Origin: Ophioderma brevispina
Lineage: Eukaryota; Echinodermata; Ophiuroidea; Amphilepidida; Ophiodermatidae
Direction: 5' to 3'
Length of the DNA: 64,000 nt
Assembly (NCBI GenBank): GCA_023653785.1
Contig: JAMKCH010007144.1
Coordinates: 86,880-150,879, forward strand
Below, piece by piece: positions 1-11,600 of this stretch (its first letter is position 1; each line of letters opens with the position of its first letter). Made by a program: the position numbers and the translations under genes. Below the pieces are notes generated by a model that saw only the letters and a program-made list of their open reading frames with translations, did not search any database and was not told the origin of the DNA.

Positions 1-1007
1 CGTGCCAACCTCGTTGAAAGCCCAGCTACACGCTCTGAGACCGACGAATGCATGAAGACCGTTATTTGTTGGGGATTTAGCAAGGGTTGACCTATATAAA
101 CCTTTGTGTTGTATTTGGTGCATGATACTAAGAAAATATTCTGCACTCAGACAATATAGCAGAACTGGTGTTGGAGAGTACACAACCGAGTTTGGCACGA
201 AAATTAAAATTTTAATTGGATCATGACAAACCTAATCGGAAATTTCTCTTACTTGCGAAAAAAAGTCACAGCTGAAGATGAGTTTAACGCAAAGTAGGGT
301 TATAGTAATGACCTTCACTAATTCATTAATTTCATCTCCATGGCCAGGTGGATATTTGAATACTGCTTGATTAAAATCACTTTTATCCTCTAGTTCCTGA
401 GCGTGTCTGTTTTATAGCTGGTTTTGTCTATCCTTCTCATATTCTAATATCACACGTCTGCTGTCGCAGTGATTACAGTAAATCCTAAGACGCGAAAAAG
501 ATCAAAGATGATTTAACATCTTGGCACATTCTACAGAATAACTTGCTATCTCATCGTTAAAGATGGCCAATAAAAAGAAAACGGGTCTCCTTCAGGGACT
601 AAATGATAGCCAAAGGATCAAGATTTGACATATCCCGGTCTGAAGAATAAAACAGCTGACTTCCGTCCGAAAAGAAAGGCAAAGAGGCCGGTAATACTTA
701 TGGTAATACGCGGAAGGTTTTTAAATGCTGATAACCGCAACTGACCAAATGATTGGATAGTTAGAAAATGATTGAAAACATAACGCTTTGGGGACGGCGT
801 AATGCCGGTAAATTACATGTTGAATTGGTTAAAGTATAAGGTTTTGTTTATCTTTCTTCAATTATCTTTATCTTCACTTAGAAGGTCCGTAGTGGGGATG
901 ACGAACGTGTGGGTACATACTTTGGTGCGGAATAAGATAACAATGCAAGTGAAGCATGAAGCTGCATGAAAAAAGTCACGGAACTTGTATCATCTACACT
1001 TAGCGCT
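1..1007. other. No recognised feature
   Basis: AT-rich DNA with no long open frame, no RNA-gene boxes and no repeat matching elsewhere in the window that I could see. Confidence 0.5.
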
Positions 1008-1192
1008 CCGGTGTGGCAGGAGATATGGTCCTCCGGGCTCACAGTCCGGGAACAATGGTGAACAACAGGGCAATCGATTCAGTTGACTCTTCACGCAACA
1101 TTAGTTTCACGCTTTATTCCGTTGTCGTCTATGGAGCCCGGACAATGATACCTGCCGGACTATGATTACTTTCACACCGGTGTTGGTACCAT
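1008..1192. mobile_element. Short inverted-repeat element (MITE-like), copy 1
   Basis: The left end (CTCCGGTGTGG, then GATATGGTCC) is mirrored by the right end, whose reverse complement begins CCGGTGTGAAAG and carries ATAGTCCGGC, so the segment can fold back on itself. The middle, about 1069-1135 (with TTCACGCAACATTA and TTCCGTTGTCGTCT), is shared with 62810-62880 near the other end of the window. There is no coding capacity. It is probably a non-autonomous DNA transposon; its superfamily is not determined and the target-site duplication is unclear. Confidence 0.6.
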
Positions 1193-3766
1193 TTCAGCAA
1201 TAAAGACAGTTATAATTGTTTGTTAATACGATATTCCATCTGACGTCACACAAATTGTCCAATCACCAAACTAGAAAAGACACTGCTCAAAACTGCAATA
1301 TAAATTTAAGATGATTGTTGTTTCCATGACCGTAGTTTTACCCTTATTAAAATCCTTCTAATGGAGTAACATTGTGAGTAAATATTAATTTCATGTGATG
1401 AGATTTTCTGGTATAATCACTCTTGATATTTCAAGTATAACCTTGACGTTGTCTATTTCTTTGGTTAAATGATGTTAATAAAAACTAAGGTCGTATGTAA
1501 CAAGCGAATTATAAGATCAGCAACAAGGTGTCGCCATAAGCAGTATTAATTAATTAATCACTTCTTTAATTAGCCAGTCAACAACATAGGACTGAATATA
1601 ATTGATTGATCTACGTGAGTTAGGGTTAGGAATCAAATTTCCGATTTTTAAAGTCACATGTTGACTAGGTGACATGAAGTGATACTATTTTGCTGTTGTA
1701 TTTGTTAAGCACACAATTAACTAGTTATTATCGCTAAGAGAAATATCCCGATGTATTTGTTTTTACCACAAAGCATTACAATTTCCTTCAGATTTAAAAA
1801 TCTATATGTCAATTTGCTTTTTGCACGTTTTCGCCACTTGAGGGGAGAGTCGCGAACTGGCAATAATATGATTGGGGAATCTATACAACAGTTCTGTCAG
1901 GTTCGATTCACTCTACACAAAATAAATCACATTGCAAAAGATTAATGTATTGTTATTACACCATCATTAGGCGACCCATCCAATGGGTAAATTGTTGAAT
2001 TACTTTTATTCAACAACATCAGCAAAAGAGCCATCTTGCAGTTTACTGTCCATTTGACCTATTCACTGGGCACACAGTGGCATTCAATAGGCCAATGACC
2101 TGTCATGCATACTCTGTACTTAACGCATCGAGATAGGACATGAGAAAAACTCACGTCGTTGCGAGAAAAATGTCAAGGCATTTTCGTGTAGAAGCTCTAT
2201 TGTAGAATATATTATCATCAAAACATTATGTGAATGTTATTATGATAGGAGAAACATTCAGAAAATCCGAAAATGGTTAGTTTATAGAGAGTGTATGGTT
2301 TAGGGTATAATGACTAAACCTCTCTGGCAAAATCACCAGTGATTGTGGACGTATTCAAGAGGGTTGCCATGGAAAAACGTTTAGACCTATACACTTCGTA
2401 GAAGTGCACATCCAAGATAATCTATTTTCTATAGGTGGTGGTAATTGGGTGACATATATGGTGCTTTAAAAAGTGCCGAAACGACCATTTCTAACAAGGT
2501 TTCCAACATGTGTAAAAACAGGCCTACTCGCCAATGTTCATGCACACAGTGTGTGGGTAATCGCTCACCCATAGTATGTCATTGATCAGTGATTGGATGG
2601 TGCCCTGTGAATTGGGAATCATTTACAAACTTATGAATGAATTCATGTCACAACGATTTGGTTGGGTGGACAAAAGGTCGAGGCCCGTTTACAGTGGACA
2701 CTAACTGCACTATGCAACAACAGCACAAAATACATCTTTTGGTAAAAACTGTAATTTTCTTTCTTATCAAGTAATGGCGTGTCAAAACATTTGCTTAATA
2801 CCTGTAATTTATAGGATTAAACAGTTAGAAGGCTGGAAACCGAACCGAGCTCAATAATTGAGTGGTTTTCCCCATGGTGTTTCCCGGGATATGTTATGAG
2901 TCATAGCTGTTTACTTGTGCCAAATAATGTTAAGTATTTTGGTTCGGTGAAATGAAGTAAATGTCAATTTCAAAATGGGTTTATAAGCTAGGATTTTTAT
3001 ACGTGACATTGGACCAAATATCGCTAATAAGCATAATCCTATATTCAGTTTACTGATAGTAATTATACATCCTCTATCCAAGGTCTCTTCCCAATAATTC
3101 TAATTCATCTCATAATCTGATGAAGGAAATTATCCTCCTTTCACATATAAAGTTCTATTTTTTTTTAATGTCACTTTCTTTTCTGTCCAAAAAACCTCAC
3201 CTAGCAGAGAATAGAATCATTTATTAAAGGGTAATACAGATATACGAGGCTGTTTAACCGATCGGACGCAGAAACACTTTATTTTATTTACTAAGTTTAG
3301 ATAAATGGTGATATTAATGAGAAAAGTTGCACGAATTTAAATTTTCTGTGATGGTAATGAATGCAAGGATTCCCTTATTAACAATGATATTGCAAATAGC
3401 TTTTTAGCGGATCAAATCATCATACATCTGCTTGAAACCTTCACTGAAGATTGCGAATATCAACTATCAGCCATCTGTATTGGATATTTTGTGGCAAAAC
3501 AATCTCATTGTATCAAAGAAAACACTATGACCTTGAAGCTCAAATTTTGTCTGGAAACATGCCAACATAATTTTTAACTAAAACATTGTTTATATTGACC
3601 ATAGCATATAATAATACACAAATGTCATAAATCTCTGCTATTATTATATGTTGAAACTTGAAAGTCATTTTCTCACATCGCCGTTTTTCCAAGTTATATC
3701 GTTCAACCATCTAACGACTGTTATCAGATTATTATCAGATATATCGAGTGCCATGTTCTGATATGC
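1193..3766. other. No recognised feature
   Basis: About 2.6 kb of AT-rich sequence. The only open frame of note, 1751-1945 (+), is 64 codons with no recognisable motif and is probably chance. Confidence 0.45.
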
Positions 3767-4168
3767 ATGACGGCCTATGAGAGAAGTCACTGGTCGATCA
3801 CCAGCGCTGTCACCTTTAGAGCCTTATTTCACCCATATCAAGATGGGAACTCCATTATAATCACTGTGAAAGTGTCTCGGGAAAAGTTCCTTGAAATCCA
3901 TAATTATGTTTATTGCCTTGATTTCGATATCAAAACTTGTCTACGATGTCTCTGGACTGCGGACCAGACTGTTCTTGGTGTTGGATATAAATTCATCTTT
4001 TGGAATGTTTTGTTGTCGCGGTTAAACATGGCATGCTACCTCTTAATGCAGTCTTTGAGGCTATTGCTCTTTCCACTTGGCAATCCTAGGGCAGCTGCAA
4101 TGGATTTTCAATGTTGTGTTGTAGAAGCACCTGCTTCTATCTGTAGAGATAATATCCTTTCTTCATGA
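3767..4168 (+). other. 133-codon open frame of unknown meaning
   Basis: An uninterrupted ATG-initiated frame of 133 codons, long for this AT-rich window. I recognise no domain, and it has no signal peptide or clear membrane segment. The opposite strand also reads as protein-like stretches broken by stops (for example around residues VWSAVQRHRRQ near 3920-3960), so the open frame may be the antisense shadow of a decayed transposon or gene fragment rather than a gene. No splice sites or poly(A) signal tie it to neighbours. Confidence 0.2.
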
Positions 4169-4440
4169 GATGATCCAGCTGCACCAACAAACAAACTTTG
4201 GTAAAATGTCTTATATTATAGGAGGTACATACAATGTATACACGTTTTTGCCATAATAAAACCGTGTTTAATTGATGCATTGTTTATGAGTCGTGTGGAA
4301 TTCATTGAAAATGTACATCAAATTTCTCAACAAGCAAATAAATAAATTAAGGTAATATGCTGCCTTGGAAAGAAAAATTGCAATTTTACATAACCCAAAA
4401 TTCATATTTTAGTATGTTATTAGATGTGACAAAGTATATA

Positions 4441-4484
4441 ATTTGTGCATGTATGTATGTATGTACATGTATGTGCATGTACTT
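4441..4484. repeat. Short GTAT/ATGT microsatellite
   Basis: Imperfect tandem GTAT units interrupted by ACATGTATGTGC. The sequence around 4413 (ATGTGACAAAGTATA) recurs at about 4600, suggesting a small local duplication. Confidence 0.6.
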
Positions 4485-4781
4485 ATGCATAATTAGCTTG
4501 CTAAATATTTGGCAGCTCACCATTGTCTTAATTTATATCTTCATTTATGTGTAAATGGAAACTAAACTGAAACTGAAACTGAAAATTTTAGCATGTTATA
4601 ACATGTGACAAAGTATAAAAGTTGAATGCAAAAAATAGGGTCAACGAGCATTTTATCTGCGTAATAAATGGCGGCCACGTTGGTTTTTTAAGTACTTTTT
4701 TGCGGTGTTTTATAATACCTAAAATAACTTAATTTTTATTTTTCAAAATATATTTTTAAGTCTACAACACCTGCAAAATTG

Positions 4782-4938
4782 CGTAACAGAGCCGAATGTT
4801 TTAATTTTGGGGTATAAACTGCTGAAATTTCGAATAAAATCCTGAAAAGTGACATTTTTGGTGAACAATGTGAATAAATTACATTCCTTTAAAAATACAT
4901 TTTGGCTCTGTTACGTCATTCTTCTGTGACAGAAGAAT
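4782..4938. repeat. Nested small inverted repeats
   Basis: GTAACAGAGCC at about 4784 is repeated in inverse as GGCTCTGTTAC at about 4903, with roughly 100 bp between. Immediately after the right arm lies a near-perfect hairpin, ATTCTTCTGT-G-ACAGAAGAAT (4918-4938). This is probably the relic of a foldback element. Confidence 0.5.
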
Positions 4939-5167
4939 ATCCAAATTTGGTGGTAATAACTCTCATCGTTTTCAAATGAGACACCGTAAACGACAAATGT
5001 TAAAACCTAGAAACACCATTTTTCAATTATTATGCAAATTAGGTTCAGCATTTAAGTTTTAAATCATATTTCAAATACATATTCCAATTTAAACTTCAGT
5101 TGTAGGTATTTGAATAGTAAAAACTAGTTTTGTTTTCAAGTTAGGATTTTTTACAGGAACGGTGTTA

Positions 5168-5252
5168 AATGTCGCCCATTGAAAAACAATGAAATTCATA
5201 GGAATTCATTTCTTATGTATTTTATTGTTTTTCAAGGGACGATATTTATCTT
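5168..5252. repeat. Hairpin-forming inverted repeat
   Basis: The left arm contains CATTGAAAAACAAT and the right arm ATTGTTTTTCAAG, each flanked by matching TCGCCC/GGGACGA and AAATG/ATATTT sequence. The arms are about 25-30 bp with a short loop. Function unknown. Confidence 0.55.
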
Positions 5253-5522
5253 TTATGAGAAATGTGATCGATTTACGACCTTTAATTTGCTATAACTTTG
5301 GAACCATGACTCCGATGTATGTACCATGTTTATAATTTTCAACAATCCTTGTTCTTGATTGTAGAATTTTTCTTGGAGGTTTATCTCATATGCACATTCT
5401 GAGCAACCACGTTATAGGTACGTAGGCTTACTCATAAAAACAGTCTGGGATCATATTTTATTCTATGTTACCAAGGCAACTTTAATACCGTTACTACAAA
5501 TGCGTAAAGGACATAGGACATA

Positions 5523-6454
5523 GACAGGACTTTGAAAGATAACATATTTCTCCGGGCAATTTTTATGTCTACGTTGTATATATCTTGACACTATATTGAT
5601 GTATATGTAATCAATAGTTCAAAAGTTATTAGCATGCATTACCACGATGTTTTGTTAATCTTCACGTTATCACCACACATGGTCATTAAACTTGGGTTCA
5701 TTGTCAGGGTCGACTTTGATGTTAGCTCTTTATTTTAATGTACATCTGATTTGTTTTCATTTTTTAAATAGAAATCCAAATAATATTTTGTTTTTTAGCA
5801 TATATCTAATTATCATTTTTCGTATTTCTAGGGAGACAATATGAAAAAGTATATAAAAGCTAATGATTATCACAAGTACAAGCCTTTTATTCCTTATCTC
5901 AGTACGTAAAAAGGAATTTATATTGTTCAGGATCTTTTAGATGGTTACACAAGTGAGGGAATTGTTCGATTTGGTGTTAGCTAGAATATGATATTTTTAT
6001 ACTTTGACTGAAACAAATACACATTTCTTCTTATATTCAAGTAGGGATAAGCAGTCGAACATACAATACTTATTTGATATCATTATGACAATATCGTTCA
6101 AATGAAAAAGATCCATAGATTTATTTTACTTACGTAAAACAAGTATTAGGGAAATGTTCAATGCAGTTGGACCTGAATCGGAATGATTTGATCATTGAAA
6201 CCCAGTTTAGATCAATTCTTCAAAATGTTCCATCGGGTCATTGCCACATGTGATTTTCTTTATCACCGTCCGAGTCTCCTCTGCCACCAATGTCCCCCCT
6301 TTACTATTGTTAATTTCCTTTGTGAATGCATAGTTGTCCAGCCTGTGTGGACAGTAGTCTGATTTGTGGATTATGACAGATGGGAACATCCCTAGATATT
6401 TTAGATTTGAACGCATGTTTGGTATGAATCACAATTCTTGCCATGCAAATATAT
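5523..6454. repeat. Recent tandem duplication, copy 1
   Basis: 932 bp that recur almost unchanged at 6596-7571. By eye I find only a handful of substitutions (for example GATGTTAGC versus GATCTTAGC, and ATTATGACA versus ATCATGACA) plus one indel: copy 2 has 44 extra bases at about 6667-6710 that copy 1 lacks. Identity is therefore about 99 percent outside the indel. It may be a very young duplication or two haplotypes joined by the assembler. Confidence 0.9.
6207..6416 (-). CDS. Duplicated 69-codon open frame, unknown (copy 1)
   Basis: The minus-strand frame encodes 69 residues beginning MRSNLKYLGMF and ending HFEELI. It is mixed hydrophilic and looks protein-like, with no transmembrane segment and no family I recognise. 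An in-frame TGA lies a few codons upstream, and no obvious AG acceptor precedes the ATG, so it is either a tiny ORF or the last part of a decayed coding sequence. The second copy at 7324-7533 differs by one residue (I to M), but the duplication is so young that conservation is not evidence of selection. Confidence 0.25.
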   Translation of the reverse strand: MRSNLKYLGMFPSVIIHKSDYCPHRLDNYAFTKEINNSKGGTLVAEETRTVIKKITCGNDPMEHFEELI

Positions 6455-6574
6455 CGTCATGAGTCTTCCAAACAGGCCAATCGACCATTTTGGCGAAATT
6501 GAGTTTTTTGCATATTATGATACTATATCACAAGCTCTTTTCATATACCAAATATTTAGCAAAAATAACATTCC

Positions 6575-6595
6575 AAAAAAAAAAAAAAAAAAAAA
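6575..6595 (+). repeat. Poly(A) run at the duplication junction
   Basis: Twenty-one A residues lie directly before copy 2 of the duplication. They could be the tail of a retroposed segment covering 6455-6574, or a slippage or assembly seam. Confidence 0.7.
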
Positions 6596-7571
6596 GACAG
6601 GACTTTGAAAGATAACATATTTCTCCGGGCAATTTTTATGTCTACGTTGTATATATCTTGACACTATTTGGAGTTCAGCACATATGCGTTTTTATGGTTA
6701 TTTGTTGAAATATTGATGTATATGTAATCAATAGTTCAAAAGTTATTAGCATGCATTACCACGATGTTTTGTTAATCTTCACGTTATCACCACACATGGT
6801 CATTAAACTTGGGTTCATTGTCAGGGTCGACTTTGATCTTAGCTCTTTATTTTAATGTACATCTGCTTTGTTTTCATTTTTTAAATAGAAATCCAAATAA
6901 TATTTTGTTTTTTAGCATATATCTAATTATCATTTTTCGTATTTCTAGGGAGACAATATGAAAAAGTATATAAAAGCTAATGATTATCACAAGTACAAGC
7001 CTTTTATTCCTTATCTCAGTACGTAAAAAGGAATTTATATTGTTCAGGATCTTTTAGATGGTTACACAAGTGAGGGAATTGTTCGATTTGGTGTTAGCTA
7101 GAATATGATATTTTTATACTTTGACTGAAACAAATACACATTTCTTCTTATATTCAAGTAGGGATAAGCAGTCGAACATACAATACTTATTTGATATCAT
7201 TATGACAATATCGTTCAAATGAAAAAGATCCATAGATTTATTTTACTTACGTAAAACAAGTATTAGGGAAATGTTCAATGCAGTTGGACCTGAATCGGAA
7301 TGATTTGATCATTGAAACCCAGTTTAGATCAATTCTTCAAAATGTTCCATCGGGTCATTGCCACATGTGATTTTCTTTATCACCGTCCGAGTCTCCTCTG
7401 CCACCAATGTCCCCCCTTTACTATTGTTAATTTCCTTTGTGAATGCATAGTTGTCCAGCCTGTGTGGACAGTAGTCTGATTTGTGGATCATGACAGATGG
7501 GAACATCCCTAGATATTTTAGATTTGAACGCATGTTTGGTATGAATCACAATTCTTGCCATGCAAATATAT
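6596..7571. repeat. Recent tandem duplication, copy 2
   Basis: The second, 976-bp copy of 5523-6454 in the same orientation. It carries 44 bases around 6667-6710 that are missing in copy 1. The flanking bases TAT at the gap suggest a microhomology deletion in copy 1. Confidence 0.9.
7324..7533 (-). CDS. Duplicated 69-codon open frame, unknown (copy 2)
   Basis: The same frame as at 6207-6416, with one residue changed. No recognised function. Both copies are followed on the minus strand by AT-rich DNA without a clear AATAAA close to the stop. Confidence 0.25.
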   Translation of the reverse strand: MRSNLKYLGMFPSVMIHKSDYCPHRLDNYAFTKEINNSKGGTLVAEETRTVIKKITCGNDPMEHFEELI

Positions 7572-7847
7572 AGTATGCATTTGTATGGTATGGGAAATTT
7601 TAAACCAAATTAAACCTGAACATCTTATTGCTGAGCAAAATAATAATTTTTGCCAGAAACTCATTTTTTTTTTCATTTAATTTCTTCTTATTTAAAGAGA
7701 CATGAGGAGATTTCCAGGAAGAAGCGCCCCCAATTTTTCTCGAACCCCGGTTTTTTACATATTTGGAATGCTTACCAATGTATTAGATCACACCTGAAGT
7801 GAATAGGCCGAATACGCCGTCTTTATGTAATAAGATGATGATTTAGT

Positions 7848-8050
7848 ACTTTCTGTCGTGCACGACAGAAAGTCAAAGCACGGTTTTCTATGGGGAACGA
7901 TTACGATAGCAGGCAAGTTCAAAACAAGGTTTGCGGTTTTCTTTTGCACCTGTTTGTCCAATAAACCTTCGAAACGTTCTCGGTAGGTGGTCTACAACCG
8001 ATCCAGTAAAATTTGAGAGAAATTCGTATCCTAAAAAAATCTCCCCCTGT
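7848..8050. repeat. Palindrome-headed repeat, copy 1
   Basis: Starts with a perfect 26-bp palindrome at 7848-7873 (half-site ACTTTCTGTCGTG), followed by about 180 bp (CAAAGCACGG through CGTATCCT) that recur at 8418-8615. The 66-codon frame at 7931-8131 is a by-product. The palindrome could be a joined pair of transposon ends. Confidence 0.8.
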
Positions 8051-8417
8051 CACTTTAAAGGTGCGTGTTCCGATCGTCTTTGGGTCCCCCCTGATTTATC
8101 CGGAAGTAGTATCGATTTTGATATCAGATGAAAGGCCGTATTTTTCTCATTGTCGTCCTGAAATTTGAGCTCTCAAATCCATTTATTTCCCAAGATACAA
8201 ACAAAAAACCACCGTTTTAGTGGTTAACCATAAATATAAGCACAGCATTGAATAGGGCTTTGCAACATGGATTATTGCGTCTACCGTCAAAACCGCAAGT
8301 TAGTTTCCCACGGTACTTGATGGGGTGTATGTAGAAGTGCCAGGCTATCATATCAAGTAGAGAACACAATACATATAGATCAGAACAAGCACCTTTAATG
8401 TTGGCAGTATTGTTAAT

Positions 8418-8615
8418 ATTTTCTGTCGTGCACGACAGAAAATCAAAGCATGGTTTCCTATAGAGACGATTAGGATAGCAGGCAAGTTCAAAACAAGGTT
8501 TGCGGTTTTCTATTGTACATGTTTGTCCAAAAATCCTTTGAAGCGTTCTTGGTAGGTGGTCTACAATCGATCCAGTTCAATTTGAGAGGAATTCGTATCC
8601 TCAAAAATCTCCTAC
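8418..8615. repeat. Palindrome-headed repeat, copy 2
   Basis: Second copy, again headed by a perfect 26-bp palindrome (8418-8443, half-site ATTTTCTGTCGTG). The base that differs from copy 1 has changed on both arms, so pairing is kept. The rest is perhaps 85 percent identical to copy 1. Confidence 0.8.
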
Positions 8616-8620
8616 TGACA

Positions 8621-8672
8621 CAAGTGGTAATTCGACCACAAGTGGTAATCAACCACAAGTGGTAATTCGAGT
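8621..8672. repeat. Three tandem 17-18-bp units
   Basis: Three units of CACAAGTGGTAAT followed by TCGAC, CAAC or TCGAG. They lie at the left edge of unit A, and GTAATxxGAGTAATACGTAG also opens unit B at 15778. Confidence 0.75.
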
Positions 8673-11600
8673 AATACGTAGGAAATGCTTAAAATATTTG
8701 ATGAGGTAACATTAATTCCCTTAAAGATATCCGAAAAAGGTTATTTGCATTTTATTCATCATATTCAGGCGTTAATTTTGTACATTAATGAAGATCGAGT
8801 GCGGATTAAACTACTGTATAGTAGGGCTATTAAACTTAACAACTACATCAGGACTTACCTATATAGTATATATACAATAATATACAGGGTTCACAACATA
8901 TAAGCCCTCCTCACCCAGCTAAAATTATCAAAAGGAAAAAAATGTATATATTTAATTTATAGCAATCCAAACTTTTCAAAATTTGTTTTATGCTATTCCT
9001 GAAATAAATCACTCGAACTCGTTTCCAAATCCTGCGGATTTGGTAAATGAAAGTGATTTTTGAAAAATGTCACTTTTGGCACCATCGGCAAATTCTTTCA
9101 CCTCCAGCGATCTGCATGATACATTTCATACATTTGTTCAAGCATTGGAATAAAGAAGCAAATTATTGGTTTCATTTAATAGGTTGCTCAGATCTTTTAA
9201 TGAAAATCGGTTGCAACATAACCGAAAACTCACAAATTCTATCAGTACATACTGCAGTAATGGTGTTTTTAAATTAAAAGAAAGTGAGTAAAACAGCATA
9301 ACCAAAGTTCCTCTCAGTCGGGAGGCTTCCGCACCAAATTTTGTGGGGTCATTGCATTTAATAGCTAGTCACACTAAGAAACAAAGTACTGATTTCCAAT
9401 AAGTGGAAAATACCAAGTTTTGTATATTTAAGTGATATTATTGTACACGTAGCATGGAGGAGTTAAGATTAAATAAAAATATTGATCTTTATATCCTGAC
9501 AACCCAATTCATGTTTGAGATCAAATTATTTCAAGAATAAAATAAAAGCAGATGTGTAATATTTTAACAAAATCCAGAGATGAACATATTTGAATGAAGT
9601 ACAAATATCTTTATGATGACACTGCTTATGAAAAAGAATGGTACAAAAATATCTGGATATTTACAATTCCTTCTCATTCTCAAAATAGATTAATTTCAAA
9701 AACGCCTATACTTTAAAAGACAATATTTCTAAATGAATGTTTTCATGAGTGGTCCTGACAAAAAAATCTGATAAAGAACATTGAAGTTCTGCCTCATGTA
9801 GGAAAGTGTTTGATCTTAGTTTTCTTAAAAATAGGCGATCAAAATGCACTCATAATCACCCTAGCGAATCCCTTTAAGCCACTTTAATTACTACAAAATT
9901 AATAATTATTTTCTACGAAAAATTCTCAAGGTTTCTCCTTTGGCTCTCATCGGATTCATAATCAGCATAAAAAATGGTCTAGAAAACGTTGAAAACATAT
10001 ATCTACTAAAACATGATTGTATTAGTTACGGTAAGTTACCGATGAACCTCCAGCTTGGACTAAAATATGGGCTAGCGGTAGTATAGGGTGGGGTAGGAGA
10101 AATAAGGGTGGTTGTTGATGGGTGGGTGCGAGTAGCCTCGAGTTGTTGTAAGTGCCGCTGCGTGGGCGTTATACAAGTGTCTGCGTATATCTGTGAAATC
10201 AGAAATTATTCATTTCTTAAAGGGGGATGGCCCGATTTAAGGATATGAAGTTTTCGTCTTGGTAGATTGGCCTTCACCCAAAAACCCCACCTGTAAGTTT
10301 CGCGCCGATATTTCAATGCGTTTTCATGTGAGAGCAGAAAACGTGATTTCGTAAGCCCCATAGAGTACTGTGTAAAATTAATATTGGTCGACCAAATTGG
10401 GGTACATTTTCGCTCATTACTTCCAAACCAAACATCCTTTGGCCCTAAGATTTCACAGGGTAAATCAGAAAAATAGTAGCTTTCTTCTGATACCAAAATG
10501 TTGACCACTTCCGGTAAAATCTAGGCTTCTGGGGACGAGCTATTAGCGATCGGGCCATGGACCTTTAAAAGTGCATAAATTCTTGCTTAAAACTTCAGAA
10601 AAGTAAAACATAAAATTTGAAATAGGCAACTCACACCATCGGAAACGGCCTACTTATCATATCACAACAATAATTTGGACATTGTTAACGTTGAAAGAAG
10701 CTTACCGAAAACACAAAGCTGTATAAATGATACACACTTTAATAGGGTGTCCATGTCATCACACCTTGGATCTGCGATCTTATCTGTCTGTCAACAATCA
10801 CATCGAAATTAGCTGATTTATATCTGCCAAGCCTTTCCGTTCCCTGTCAACAACTTCAAGAATGATACAAATTACATATATTCCCAATGCATTGGTTATT
10901 TATTTCCCAATGTATTGGCATTTATTAGAGATTTCCAATATTCCCAAAGGGAGTGTTGTAAATATATGATAACGGTCATGTATATTCATTGGCGTAGCTT
11001 GGGGTTTGGCGGCCTGGGCAGGGACACAGGGGTGACTTTCTCCATCCCAATCCCTTAAACAATTTGCGATCGGAGCGCGCAAAAAGTTGCACAAATCTAC
11101 TCATCTGGTTATGATCAAGTATTTCAGTCTCTAAATGGTCATTCATATTACGGATTGTAATTACGAATTTTACCGTTTGGAGGGAGCGCAGCATCGATAT
11201 GGGGGCTGAATTGGTCGAATCGGCACCTCCTATAAGATGGCGCCTGGGCCACTTTTCCCCATTACCTCCAGCTGTGCATTTTTTGGAGTGTTACTAGCTG
11301 TAACTTTACTGCACATATAAGTTTACTAGCTCGTTTCCACAAAGGACTTTCTAAGCTTTTCTACAATATAGTCTAAAAATTACACAATCCGCGATGAAAT
11401 AAATACAAGCGTATTTTGCGTGCAAACCGAACCTGCTATTATGTCTTTTAGTTGACAACCATGACTTTCAAAACAGCCCTCAACCTCGAGAATTGAGATC
11501 TTGCTTTTGAAAGAATCACGCAATGTGAAAAAGACGAGTGACACAGTGCTTTGGAGTGCTTGTTTGATTTTACGAGCATATAATGCAGTTTGTGAAACAA

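Noticed and set aside
10206..10508. 100-codon minus frame
   Set aside because: It runs out of the 344-bp MITE across its TTAA joint into unit A, so it cannot predate the insertion, and it has no motif.
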